Counted from the stretch's first letter, positions 24,645 through 32,845 are shown. The stretch: 36,681 nt of DNA from Lachnospiraceae bacterium (GCA_029008035.1 JAQXIY010000066.1:1-36681); one strand, 5' to 3'. The notes: a model not told the origin generated them from the letters alone. A program made the numbers and translations.

Positions 24645-27059
24645 TGCGTTCCAAAATTCTTCTATTCTATCTTCTACCGTGGCAAGATTGCACACCACTG
24701 CATCCTGCCACTCTCGCGGAAAGGTAGTTCGGTATGTGTTCTGGCAGAACCGCTCATCCAGAAGAGCAATCACCCCCCTGTCCTCCGTGGTGCGAATCAC
24801 CCGCCCGGCAGCTTGAATCACCTTATTCATTCCGGGATATCGATAAGCAAAATCAAAGCCATCTCGACCGGTGGCATCAAAATACTGCTTCATAATCTCC
24901 CTCTCATTGCCAATCTGAGGCAGGCCTACCCCCACAACAATGGAGCCAATCAATCGCTCATTTGTCAAATCAATCCCCTCTGAAAAAATACCCCCAAGAA
25001 CACAAAACGCCACTAGGGTTCCCTCTCCCTGTTTGTCAAATTCTTGCAAAAATTCTTCCCTTTTCGCCTCGCTCATACCGCTTCCCTGCACGATGACTCG
25101 GTATCGACCCTCTGCCTTTGCCAGAAAATGTCCGTAAATATCCTCCATCATCTTGTAAGACGGACAAAAGACCATATAATTTCCTTTTCTTTGCTCCACG
25201 ATGCGGAGTATGTATTCGGCAAACCTGTTATATTCCTCTTCATTTCTTCTGGTAAACTTACTGGTTACGTCATTTCCTATTACCAGTGCCCTCTGGCTCT
25301 GCTCAAACGCCGGTTCCGCGTAGATAGCGTACACATCAGTCTTATTACACAATAGTTCCTTGTAATACTGTACCGGTAACAAGGTGGCAGAGAAAAAAAC
25401 AGCGGAGCGGGCTTTGTCCAGACGTTCCTGCAGCATCAAAGACGGGTCTACGCAAAAGAGATGAAGACAAAACTCTCCCTTGTCATTGTAGTCACAGTAA
25501 ATGCGATAATGCTCATCCAGGTGCTCACTGAGATTGATGAAATTACGTACCTTAAAGTAAAAATCCAACACTTCGTCCCGTTCCGGGAGGCTCACCTCCC
25601 GTTGCAACAGTTCATCAAATGCCGCCGCAACATTGCAAAGGGCAAAAAGAAATACATCCACATCCTCTAGGACCAGCACCCTCTCGCACTGACGCTTCAA
25701 GAGAAGAAGTTCTTTATTACAGCGTTCCAGATATCGCTCCAACTTGCGGGAAAAGGGTTTGAGTTTCCTCTTCATAAGAAGAAATTCTTCCTTTATCAGT
25801 GTCTCCGAGTACATTTCCCTGGCTCTATCCACCAAATTATGGGCCTCATCTATCAAAAAGAGATAATCCCCCCTCAGGCCTTCTGCAAAAAAACGCTTCA
25901 GATACACATTGGGGTCAAACACATAATTATAATCACAGATAATGTGATCCACCCAATTGGACACATCCAAACTGAACTCAAAGGGACAAACTTTTCGCTC
26001 TTTGGCCCAGGACAAAATAACTTCCCGATCAATAACATTCTCCTGTTGTAACAAATCATAAACCGCATCATTCACCCGGTCATAATGCCCCTTTGCATAT
26101 GGGCAACTATCCGGATTGCAGCTGCGCTCTTCCAACAGACACATCTTATCCTTGGCGGTAAGAACCACAGTTTTCCCTTGATATCCCCGGTCCTCTAACA
26201 GCAAAAAAGTATCTCTCGCCACCAGACCGGTTGCAGATTTAGCGGTAAGATAAAAAATACGTTCACCCATGTCCTGTCCCATGGCCTGCACTGCCGGAAA
26301 AATAGTAGCCAGAGTCTTACCTGTCCCCGTGGGAGCCTGAATAAATAATAGTTTCTCCCTGGCAATGCTGCGATACACATCCGCCACCAGTTTCTTCTGT
26401 CCCTGTCGATACGCATAGGGAAATTCCAGCGTCTGTATAGACTGCTGGCGAATCATTTTTTGGTGAAAGAGGTAGTCCGCCCATTTTTTATAATCAGAAA
26501 TCAAGTTCAAAAACCATTCCTCAATCTCTTCATAGGTATAATCTTCCCGAAAGCGCCGTACTTCCTCCGTATCCAGATTGGCGTAGGTCATCTGCACAGA
26601 TATGTAAGGCAGATGGTTTTGGTTGGCAAAGATAAAAGCATAGCATTTCGCCTGGGCCAGATGAACAGAAATAGGCTCTGTCATGGCTTCCACATCCAAA
26701 TACATTCCCTTGATTTCATCGATAATCACCCTGGAGAATGCCTCATGGTCTAAATCCCCCAAAAGAGGAATCGTCTCCTCATCATAGATAATACCATCGG
26801 CGCGGCCTTCTAAGGCCAATTGATACTCTTCGTAGTCTATAAGAAACTTTAGCGGAACTTCAGCGTGATAATCAGCCCCGGCTCTTCGTTGCAATTTCCT
26901 GTGCATACGACTGCCCTCGGCCATAGCCTCCATACGCATGGCGCCTCCCCTGCCCTCGTCAATATCCCCTTCGGCCAGAAGAAACTCCACCAGATTACGC
27001 ACAGAAATTACAATCTGTGGTTTACAATTGTCCTGTTGTACCAACTTACTCATCTTCAT
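24639..27059 (-). CDS. RecB-like PD-(D/E)XK nuclease fused to an XPD/DinG-family Fe-S helicase
   Basis: 806 residues. Residues about 40-190 carry a RecB/Cas4-type nuclease pattern: H53, GRAD with D88, DEIK with E115 and K117, and QAKCY with Q136 and Y140. No Cas4-style Fe-S cysteines flank it. The helicase follows: Walker A APTGTGKT (242-249); four cysteines C307, C314, C319 and C358 placed as in the XPD/Rad3/DinG 4Fe-4S domain; DEAH at 404-407; and motif VI QAAGRVIR. It is probably a 5'-3' DNA helicase-nuclease in repair (inference). The ATG at 27059 has no ribosome site and sits 7 bases after a TATACT -10 box, so a leaderless mRNA is possible. Confidence 0.88.
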   Translation of the reverse strand: MKMSKLVQQDNCKPQIVISVRNLVEFLLAEGDIDEGRGGAMRMEAMAEGSRMHRKLQRRAGADYHAEVPLKFLIDYEEYQLALEGRADGIIYDEETIPLLGDLDHEAFSRVIIDEIKGMYLDVEAMTEPISVHLAQAKCYAFIFANQNHLPYISVQMTYANLDTEEVRRFREDYTYEEIEEWFLNLISDYKKWADYLFHQKMIRQQSIQTLEFPYAYRQGQKKLVADVYRSIAREKLLFIQAPTGTGKTLATIFPAVQAMGQDMGERIFYLTAKSATGLVARDTFLLLEDRGYQGKTVVLTAKDKMCLLEERSCNPDSCPYAKGHYDRVNDAVYDLLQQENVIDREVILSWAKERKVCPFEFSLDVSNWVDHIICDYNYVFDPNVYLKRFFAEGLRGDYLFLIDEAHNLVDRAREMYSETLIKEEFLLMKRKLKPFSRKLERYLERCNKELLLLKRQCERVLVLEDVDVFLFALCNVAAAFDELLQREVSLPERDEVLDFYFKVRNFINLSEHLDEHYRIYCDYNDKGEFCLHLFCVDPSLMLQERLDKARSAVFFSATLLPVQYYKELLCNKTDVYAIYAEPAFEQSQRALVIGNDVTSKFTRRNEEEYNRFAEYILRIVEQRKGNYMVFCPSYKMMEDIYGHFLAKAEGRYRVIVQGSGMSEAKREEFLQEFDKQGEGTLVAFCVLGGIFSEGIDLTNERLIGSIVVGVGLPQIGNEREIMKQYFDATGRDGFDFAYRYPGMNKVIQAAGRVIRTTEDRGVIALLDERFCQNTYRTTFPREWQDAVVCNLATVEDRIEEFWNAL

Positions 27060-27066
27060 AACTGAC

Positions 27067-27075
27067 AGTATAACA
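27067..27075 (-). promoter_or_regulatory. Extended -10 element directly before the helicase ATG
   Basis: TGTTATACT on the minus strand ends 7 bases before the ATG, which would put the transcription start at or within one or two bases of the start codon. No usable -35 is seen at 16-18 bases. Confidence 0.45.
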
Positions 27076-27076
27076 C

Positions 27077-27120
27077 AAAAAAGGCCACCCTCCTACCCGA
27101 CTGGGTAAAAGAATGACCCT
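27077..27120 (-). terminator. Intrinsic terminator of the HPr-like gene
   Basis: A long 18-bp stem with several G-U pairs (27081-27098 with 27103-27120, GACT loop) runs into T6 on the minus strand (27077-27082). It begins 14 bases after the HPr-like stop and ends 18 bases before the helicase ATG. Confidence 0.75.
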
Positions 27121-27134
27121 TTATGATGTCCTTC

Positions 27135-27359
27135 TTATGCGATTGCGAATTTTCGAACAGATTTGAGAAACTGCTTATCCTGATGACTGCAAATGACCTG
27201 CATCTCACGCTTCATGCCCATGCTCATGACGCCGAGCAATGACTTGGCATCCAAATAGATGGAACCGCTCTTCATGTCGATGTCGCCGGCACACTGGCTT
27301 GCAGCTTCTACAAACTCTTCCACGTCTTTTGTGTTCTTTAATAATACTTTAAATTCCAT
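27135..27359 (-). CDS. HPr/Crh-like protein lacking the phosphocarrier histidine
   Basis: A 74-residue HPr-fold protein. The Ser46 helix region is well kept (DAKSLLGVMSMGMK, serine at position 40, equivalent to HPr Ser46). The GIHARPA active site is replaced by LLKNTKDVEEF, with Asn9 about where His15 should be, so it cannot carry PTS phosphate from PEP. Bacillus Crh is a known precedent: it lacks His15 but is phosphorylated on Ser46 and acts as a CcpA co-factor. A regulatory role is therefore more likely than transport (inference). It is monocistronic, with its own promoter, an upstream cre-like site and a palindrome, and a terminator. Confidence 0.8.
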   Translation of the reverse strand: MEFKVLLKNTKDVEEFVEAASQCAGDIDMKSGSIYLDAKSLLGVMSMGMKREMQVICSHQDKQFLKSVRKFAIA

Positions 27360-27381
27360 TTCTCCTCACCTTCCGCTAGGT

Positions 27382-27410
27382 ATTTAAGCACAAATGGAAA
27401 ATATTGTCAA
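27382..27410 (-). promoter_or_regulatory. Promoter of the HPr-like gene
   Basis: Consensus TTGACA (27405-27410), 17-base spacer, TTAAAT (27382-27387) preceded by TGC. About 22 bases before the ATG. Confidence 0.65.
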
Positions 27411-27424
27411 CGAAACCGTTTCCA
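27411..27424 (-). promoter_or_regulatory. cre-like catabolite-response element
   Basis: TGGAAACGGTTTCG on the minus strand contains the GAAAC-G-GTTTC dyad and matches most of the CcpA consensus TGWAARCGYTWNCW. It directly abuts the -35 on its upstream side, a position associated with CcpA activation rather than roadblock. Confidence 0.4.
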
Positions 27425-27442
27425 TGTACTAAATTTAGTACA
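27425..27442. promoter_or_regulatory. 18-bp perfect palindrome upstream of the HPr-like promoter
   Basis: TGTACTAAATTTAGTACA is a perfect 18-bp palindrome with no loop, joined end to end with the cre-like site. It resembles an operator for a homodimeric regulator. It lies between the sirtuin stop and the HPr-like promoter and has no T-run, so it is not an intrinsic terminator. Confidence 0.5.
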
Positions 27443-27458
27443 GGATGATAATCATATT

Positions 27459-28220
27459 CTACAATATGTGGCGTAAGTGCTCCGATAACCGGGTGAACAC
27501 CGTTCCCATTTTCCCCTGAATAAAGAGATCCGAATCGGGATTCAAACTGACTCCCACCGGGTCTAGATTCAATACCACAATGTGTTTCCCGTGAAATTCG
27601 TAAATATAGGACGCCGCAGGATATACATTAAGAGATGTTCCCGCCACAATCAGACAGTCCGCCTGACGAATTGCACTGATGGCTCCCGCCACAGCATCCT
27701 CCGGCAGTCCCTCCTCATATAAGGTCACATAGGGCCGAATCATACCACCGCAATGGGGACAAGTGGGAATCCCCGTAGAATTGAAAATGGCATCTTTCCC
27801 CATATCTCTTCTACACTTGGAGCAATAGTTGTGCTGCGTAGTTCCGTGAATTTCATACACCTTCCTGCTCCCCGCCTTTTGATGTAATCCATCAATATTC
27901 TGGGTCACAATGGCTGTAAGTTTTCCCATATCTTCCAATTCGGCCAACACCTTGTGAGTGATATTGGGCTCAATTCCTCTGGTGTCCATCTTTTGGCGAT
28001 AGAATTCAAAGAACACCTCCGGCTCTCTCACAAGACAACTGTGACTCAAAAGATACTCCGGAGAATAGGAATCAAATTGCACGTCATGCTGATTGTATAA
28101 CCCATCCTTGCTGCGGAAATCCGGGATGCCGCTTTCGGTGGAAACTCCTGCACCCCCAAAGAAAACAATGCGTTCTGATTCATCCATAATTTCCAGAAAT
28201 CGTTTTATCTTTTCCTCCAT
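27459..28220 (-). CDS. NAD-dependent protein deacylase, Sir2 family
   Basis: Removes acyl groups from lysine using NAD. GAGVSTESGIPDFR (24-36) is the NAD-binding signature, TQNIDGLH follows near 106-113, His125 is the catalytic base in EIHGT, and Cys133, 136, 154 and 157 form the zinc knuckle. The 253-residue length from the ATG at 28220 is normal. AGGAGG lies 6 bases before that ATG; a start 39 bases upstream would run through the ribosome site and terminator. Acyl preference (acetyl or succinyl) cannot be told here. Confidence 0.94.
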   Translation of the reverse strand: MEEKIKRFLEIMDESERIVFFGGAGVSTESGIPDFRSKDGLYNQHDVQFDSYSPEYLLSHSCLVREPEVFFEFYRQKMDTRGIEPNITHKVLAELEDMGKLTAIVTQNIDGLHQKAGSRKVYEIHGTTQHNYCSKCRRDMGKDAIFNSTGIPTCPHCGGMIRPYVTLYEEGLPEDAVAGAISAIRQADCLIVAGTSLNVYPAASYIYEFHGKHIVVLNLDPVGVSLNPDSDLFIQGKMGTVFTRLSEHLRHIL

Positions 28221-28236
28221 TTTATTCCTCCTATAT

Positions 28237-28271
28237 AAAAAAGTCAGGCAAAGACACAACTTTACCTGACT
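28237..28271 (-). terminator. Intrinsic terminator of the SufC/SufB-like operon
   Basis: A 12-bp stem with one mismatch (28242-28253 with 28260-28271, outer arm AGTCAGG/CCTGACT) runs into T6 on the minus strand (28237-28242). It begins 7 bases after the SufB-like stop and abuts the sirtuin ribosome site. Confidence 0.75.
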
Positions 28272-28278
28272 ATCCTGC

Positions 28279-29202
28279 TTATTTTAGGAAACCGGAGATA
28301 ATCTGCTCCTCTGCCTCCTCCTCGGTAAGTCCCAAGGTCATCAACTTAATCAATTGCTCTCCCGCAATCTTGCCAATGGCAGCCTCATGAATCAGGCTTG
28401 CCTCAGTGGTTGCTGCGGAAAGCTGTGGTGTTGCCAGTACATAAGCGTTATCCATAATAATAGAATCACACTCTGTATGTCCTGCACAACGGTTATTGCC
28501 GTTAAGGGTACTGGTGTAATGCTGCTTGCTGTTTCCCTTGGCAACGGTACGGCTAATAATATTACAACTACAATCCTCACCATTCAAGTCTGCAGTAAAC
28601 ACAGCGTCTGCCGTCTGCTCTCCTGTAGTCATAATGCTGTCACGAATCTCCAACTTGGCACCATCGGCCAAATCTGCCTCTGTCACTCGCATAGTATCAT
28701 CTATACCTGCAATCTGAGAGGTTTCCATCATCATTTGAGCACCTTCCTCCAGATGAACCACAGTAGTTGGATTCATCAATCGCTTACCCGTGGCATCAGC
28801 ATCGCCTTCGCCATAGTGCTTTTCCACATAGCGGACCTTGGCATTCTTAGCCACAAAGAACGTATGGATACCATCATGAGCGCTATCCGCATCGCCACAA
28901 CTGTGAATACCACACCCGGCCACAATTGTCACATCAGATCCTTCTCCGATGAAAAAGTCATTGTATACCATATCTTTCAGTCCTGCCTGAGATACCACAA
29001 CAGGAATGTGAACACTCTCATTGACCGTGCCCGGCTTGATGATGATATCGATACCCGGCTTGTCCTCCTTGGTGACAATATCAATGTTCGCTGTTGTATT
29101 ACGAGCAGAAGATGCCCCGTTGGTTCTGATGTTATATGCCCCAACAGGAAGTGCATCCAATCCTGCCACTTCTTTTAAAATATTCTGTTCAATGGAATTC
29201 AT
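28279..29202 (-). CDS. sufB: SufB/SufD-like Fe-S scaffold protein of a minimal SUF system
   Basis: A 307-residue SufB/SufD-fold protein, much shorter than canonical SufB (over 450). It has the beta-helix core and the C-terminal signature LIHEAAIGKIAGEQLIKLMTLGLTEEEAE. Possible cluster ligands are Cys97, Cys102, Cys211, Cys213, Cys239, Cys245 and His272. It is paired only with a SufC ATPase, 6 bases upstream, with no SufS, SufU or SufD gene beside it. This matches the two-gene SMS-type (SUF-like minimal) machinery described in anaerobes. Mature SufBCD function should not be assumed. Confidence 0.85.
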   Translation of the reverse strand: MNSIEQNILKEVAGLDALPVGAYNIRTNGASSARNTTANIDIVTKEDKPGIDIIIKPGTVNESVHIPVVVSQAGLKDMVYNDFFIGEGSDVTIVAGCGIHSCGDADSAHDGIHTFFVAKNAKVRYVEKHYGEGDADATGKRLMNPTTVVHLEEGAQMMMETSQIAGIDDTMRVTEADLADGAKLEIRDSIMTTGEQTADAVFTADLNGEDCSCNIISRTVAKGNSKQHYTSTLNGNNRCAGHTECDSIIMDNAYVLATPQLSAATTEASLIHEAAIGKIAGEQLIKLMTLGLTEEEAEEQIISGFLK

Positions 29203-29208
29203 ATCTTA

Positions 29209-29934
29209 CTAGTCCTCCTTCATCTTGTCAGTCAGTACGCGGCATGCGCCGGAAGCTCTGCCCATAATCTCCGGAAGGACTTTGTCCTTGGTGTCGTACT
29301 TGGCCACCTGACCGTCCTTTAAATACAGAACCTTGTCTGCGATATCAAGGATACGCTCCTGATGGCTGATAATTAAAATATTGCCATCGTTGGTGGCAAC
29401 CATCTTCTCAAATACGCGAATCAGTTTCTGGAAACTCCACAAATCAATCCCCGCCTCCGGCTCATCAAATAGGGTTAAAGCAGAATTCCTGGCAAATGCC
29501 ATAGCAATCTCAATACGCTTTAACTCTCCTCCGGAGAGAGAGGCGTCCAAATCCCTGTTAATGTAATCCTTAGCACACAATCCCACTTCAGACAGCAGAT
29601 TACAAAGCTCGTTGAGACTGGCTTCCTTTCCCGCTGCAAGAGACATCAAATCCTTGACCGTAAGTCCTTTAAAACGCACCGGTTGCTGGAAGGCATAACT
29701 AATACCCAATTTTGCTCGCTCTGTGATGCTTAACTCTGTAATGTCCTGTCCATCCATCAAAATACGACCGGCAGAAGGCTTTATGATACCGGCAATCACC
29801 TTAGCCAGCGTAGATTTACCACTACCGTTTGGCCCTGTGATCACCACGAAATGATCATCAATCTTTGCATTGATATCCTTTAAGATGGTTTTTCCATCCT
29901 CTGTCACATAAGAAATGTTTTGTAATTCAAGCAC
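29209..29934 (-). CDS. sufC: SufC-like ABC ATPase of Fe-S cluster assembly
   Basis: Cytosolic ABC ATPase, 241 residues, with Walker A GPNGSGKST (34-42), a Q-loop in FQQPVRF, signature LSGGELKRIEIA, Walker B TLFDEPEAGID and H-loop ISHQ. The SufC-type Walker B and the partner gene identify it rather than a membrane transporter. The start codon is GTG at 29934, with AAGGAG 7 bases upstream. It leads the two-gene operon from an extended -10 promoter. Confidence 0.9.
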   Translation of the reverse strand: MLELQNISYVTEDGKTILKDINAKIDDHFVVITGPNGSGKSTLAKVIAGIIKPSAGRILMDGQDITELSITERAKLGISYAFQQPVRFKGLTVKDLMSLAAGKEASLNELCNLLSEVGLCAKDYINRDLDASLSGGELKRIEIAMAFARNSALTLFDEPEAGIDLWSFQKLIRVFEKMVATNDGNILIISHQERILDIADKVLYLKDGQVAKYDTKDKVLPEIMGRASGACRVLTDKMKED

Positions 29935-29985
29935 AGTTTTTCTCCTTATTTCTCATATTTGTAAGGTTTTCTCTTTTGCCGGGAA

Positions 29986-29994
29986 ATTATACCA
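29986..29994 (-). promoter_or_regulatory. Extended -10 promoter of the SufC/SufB-like operon
   Basis: TGGTATAAT on the minus strand is a TGn-extended consensus -10, about 50 bases before the GTG start. No good -35 at 17 bases. It lies just past the GH31 stop, with no terminator hairpin between. Confidence 0.5.
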
Positions 29995-30013
29995 CATATT
30001 TCCTACAAAAGCA

Positions 30014-32059
30014 CTATATAATTTGAATTGCCCCATTGTGAGACACATCATAGGAAGCAGCGCCCAATGCAGTAATCTTAATCTCCTTGGTTGCGCAATC
30101 CTCACTGGGCTCAATGGAAATCTTCATCTTATCTCCATCTGATGTCACGGCGAAATCGATATAACCAATCTCATCATACATACGATAAGTACCCTCTCCT
30201 GCATAGAAGCATACCTCAAGAGAAGTAAAGTCCTGATGATTACTCTCCCCATTCATAAGCAACGGCACAACAGCCCCCGCTTTTACAAAGACAGGAATGC
30301 GGTCCATGGGAACAGACAGCTCATAGGTCTGTCCTCCCTCATAAACCTCTCTGGTAAAGAAATCTGTCCAGATTCCCTCCGGCAACCATACGGATACAGG
30401 TGCCACACCCTTCTGATCTACAGGTTGCAGCACCGGTGCCACAATCATATTCTCCCCAAAATAGTACTGATTCTTTGCCTCATAAGCTTCTTTACAATCA
30501 TTCAGATAATACATGGGCATAATCAGTGGAATGCCCTCTGTGGCGGTGAGCACATTTGCTGTATATAAATACGGTAACAGACGGTGACGAAGTTGCAAAA
30601 ATCGTGTCACAATCTCCTCCGCCTGTGGACCGTAAAGCCATGGCTCTTTACTCCACTTATCTCTGGTGGAATGCAGTCGATTAATAGGTGAGAAAACCCC
30701 ATACTCCACCCATCTGGTGTAAATTTCGGGATTACCCTTGCTAAACATATGGCCACCGATATCATGAGACCACCAGCTATATCCTGTGTTGGAGGACATA
30801 GTGGTAAAGTATGGCTGATATGCAAGGCTCTGCCACCGGACAATGGTGTCTCCGGAAAAGCCCAAGGGATAACGATGGGAACCAGTTCCGGAATACCTAG
30901 ATAGAATCAGTGGCGTTCTGCCATTTCTTCCCGCATCCAACGTATGATAGTGATTCAGCAGCCACAGCGGATCCAAGCCTTTCTTGCCGGACTTTTTGCC
31001 CTGCTGCCAGTCAATCCACCAGAAGTCTACTCCATCCTCCTCATAAGGATGCATCACATAGTCGAAATAACTGTCCACAAACGTCCTGTTGGTAAAATCA
31101 AATTCCACCCCTTCTTTTGTAGCAGGATCAATGCCGTTGGCCTTTGCCATCTGCTCATATTGATCCTCAAAATAGCGAATGCCGTCATGGGGATGAAGAT
31201 TCATGGTAATGGCCAAATTACGTTCCTTCAAATCCTTGAAGAACTGCTTGTAATCAGGGAACAATTCCTTGTCAAAGGTATACCCTGTCCATCCCTTGCC
31301 CCAGAACTTATACTTGGTCTTTGCGTCCTTTGGAACATTTTTTACAAGATGCCAATCCATATCAATGGTGGCAACGGTAAGGGGTATTTTCTTGTCAGCA
31401 AATTTGTCCATCAGATCCAGATACTCCTGCTGGCGGTATGCATAGTAGCGGGACCACCAGTTGCCCAATGCATACTTCGGCAAAAGTGGCGTAAAACCTG
31501 TCAAATGGTAAAATTCCTTCAATCCGCCCAGATAATCCTTACCAAATGCCAGAATATATTTATCAACTACTCCTTCGGCTCTCTCAGCCAAAGTTCCGTC
31601 CTCCTCTAACAGATAGGAGCCCGAATCGTCGATGACGGCCACTCCTTCCAGAGAAAAGATACTGTCGGATAACTTCACACGGCCTTTGTTCTCTCCAAAC
31701 TTGATTCTGTCTCCCAGAGCATTGTCCAGAGTACGGAAGGTTCCTCCAAGATAGTGAACACAATCTGCATCCACGGTATAGCTCACCATCTTCACTTCTA
31801 CCTTAAGGGTATCCTTATTCACATAAAACTCTGCCTCTTCGGTCTTAATTATAACGGAAATGTCATCCTCTGACACCTCAAAGGAAGCCTCACCAAAATC
31901 CCTGTGCATTATTTTCTGAGTTGCCCTGTCCTCAAATAAAAACCCCGGATCCCGTTCCACTCGCAAAATCCGATTCGTAATCACGCTAAATCTCAGTTCA
32001 CCTGTGTGATAGGTCTTATTCTCACTGATTGGAGCCTTTGCCGTATAAAATCTATCCAT
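30014..32059 (-). CDS. Glycoside hydrolase family 31 alpha-glycosidase
   Basis: Retaining alpha-glycosidase, 681 residues, no signal peptide, so intracellular. An N-terminal galactose-mutarotase-like beta domain is followed by the catalytic barrel. The nucleophile is Asp350 in FWWIDWQQ, an unusual form of the WxDMNE signature, and the acid/base is Asp404 in FSGDT. RYSGTGSHRYPLGFSGDT and HDIGGH motifs support GH31. Substrate could be an alpha-glucoside, alpha-xyloside or alpha-galactoside; the altered signature argues against simple assignment to maltase. GGAGG precedes the ATG. It follows parA by 30 bases in the same direction. Confidence 0.9.
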   Translation of the reverse strand: MDRFYTAKAPISENKTYHTGELRFSVITNRILRVERDPGFLFEDRATQKIMHRDFGEASFEVSEDDISVIIKTEEAEFYVNKDTLKVEVKMVSYTVDADCVHYLGGTFRTLDNALGDRIKFGENKGRVKLSDSIFSLEGVAVIDDSGSYLLEEDGTLAERAEGVVDKYILAFGKDYLGGLKEFYHLTGFTPLLPKYALGNWWSRYYAYRQQEYLDLMDKFADKKIPLTVATIDMDWHLVKNVPKDAKTKYKFWGKGWTGYTFDKELFPDYKQFFKDLKERNLAITMNLHPHDGIRYFEDQYEQMAKANGIDPATKEGVEFDFTNRTFVDSYFDYVMHPYEEDGVDFWWIDWQQGKKSGKKGLDPLWLLNHYHTLDAGRNGRTPLILSRYSGTGSHRYPLGFSGDTIVRWQSLAYQPYFTTMSSNTGYSWWSHDIGGHMFSKGNPEIYTRWVEYGVFSPINRLHSTRDKWSKEPWLYGPQAEEIVTRFLQLRHRLLPYLYTANVLTATEGIPLIMPMYYLNDCKEAYEAKNQYYFGENMIVAPVLQPVDQKGVAPVSVWLPEGIWTDFFTREVYEGGQTYELSVPMDRIPVFVKAGAVVPLLMNGESNHQDFTSLEVCFYAGEGTYRMYDEIGYIDFAVTSDGDKMKISIEPSEDCATKEIKITALGAASYDVSHNGAIQII

Positions 32060-32089
32060 CTCAATACCTCCGATACCGATGTTTTATCT

Positions 32090-32845
32090 TTACTGCAATA
32101 ATTCATCCACAAATGCCAGATAATCAATCATAGTGTTACACTTTGGCGCATAGTCGATAAGAAGCTGTTTCTTCTCCTGGGCTTCCTTGGTCTTAACACA
32201 TTCACGAATAGTGGTTTCAAACAATCTGGTGCCAATCTGTTCTGCAACTTCCATCAACTCCTGCTTTGTTGCCTTCTCCAAATTAGATCGACCGGAGAAT
32301 TTCACCAGAAGCAGTCCGGCAATGGATAGTCTGGGATTCTGTCTTCTCTGCACCGCCTTTATCGTCTCACAGAGCTGATTCAATCCCTGTAAAGAATAGG
32401 CATCCGCCGTTACCGGAATAATCACTTGATCTGCTGCAATCAGGCAATTATATAAAATCACATTCAAGGATGGTGCCGTGTCAATGACAATATACTCATA
32501 TCCGTCAAAGTCCTCGATGGCATCTTTCAGACGATATAAGCCCTCAATATCTCCGTCCAACATCTTCTCTGCCTTGGCAAGCAATGGATCGGATGCCACA
32601 ATGTCGCCATTGGGCATATGCTGAATAGCCTCCTCCAAGGGGAGCTTCTCTGCATCCACAATCACATCATACAGTGTCGCCACATCCTCAACCTGTGCCT
32701 GATATGTACTGGTGCTATTCCCCTGTGGGTCTGCGTCAATCAAAAGTGTCTTTGCTCTCTTACCTAAAATACCTGCTAGGGTGGTTGCTGTGGTGGTCTT
32801 GCCGATACCGCCTTTCTGATTAGCTACTACAAATGTTGTTGCCAT
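32090..32845 (-). CDS. ParA/Soj-family ATPase without an adjacent ParB
   Basis: Deviant-Walker ATPase of 251 residues. The P-loop is KGGIGKTTT (11-19) with the signature lysine Lys11, followed by LLIDADPQGN and YIVIDTAPS. Such ATPases position DNA or protein cargo through dynamic nucleoid binding. No parB with HTH is beside it. The neighbouring upstream gene, 11 bases away, encodes an 84-residue protein that may be its partner (inference). It lacks an N-terminal DNA-binding extension, as in chromosomal Soj types. Confidence 0.9.
   Translation of the reverse strand: MATTFVVANQKGGIGKTTTATTLAGILGKRAKTLLIDADPQGNSTSTYQAQVEDVATLYDVIVDAEKLPLEEAIQHMPNGDIVASDPLLAKAEKMLDGDIEGLYRLKDAIEDFDGYEYIVIDTAPSLNVILYNCLIAADQVIIPVTADAYSLQGLNQLCETIKAVQRRQNPRLSIAGLLLVKFSGRSNLEKATKQELMEVAEQIGTRLFETTIRECVKTKEAQEKKQLLIDYAPKCNTMIDYLAFVDELLQ

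Noticed and set aside
27425-27442. Palindrome as the terminator of the sirtuin gene
   Set aside because: It has no loop and no T-run after it in the minus direction; it suits a protein-binding site better.
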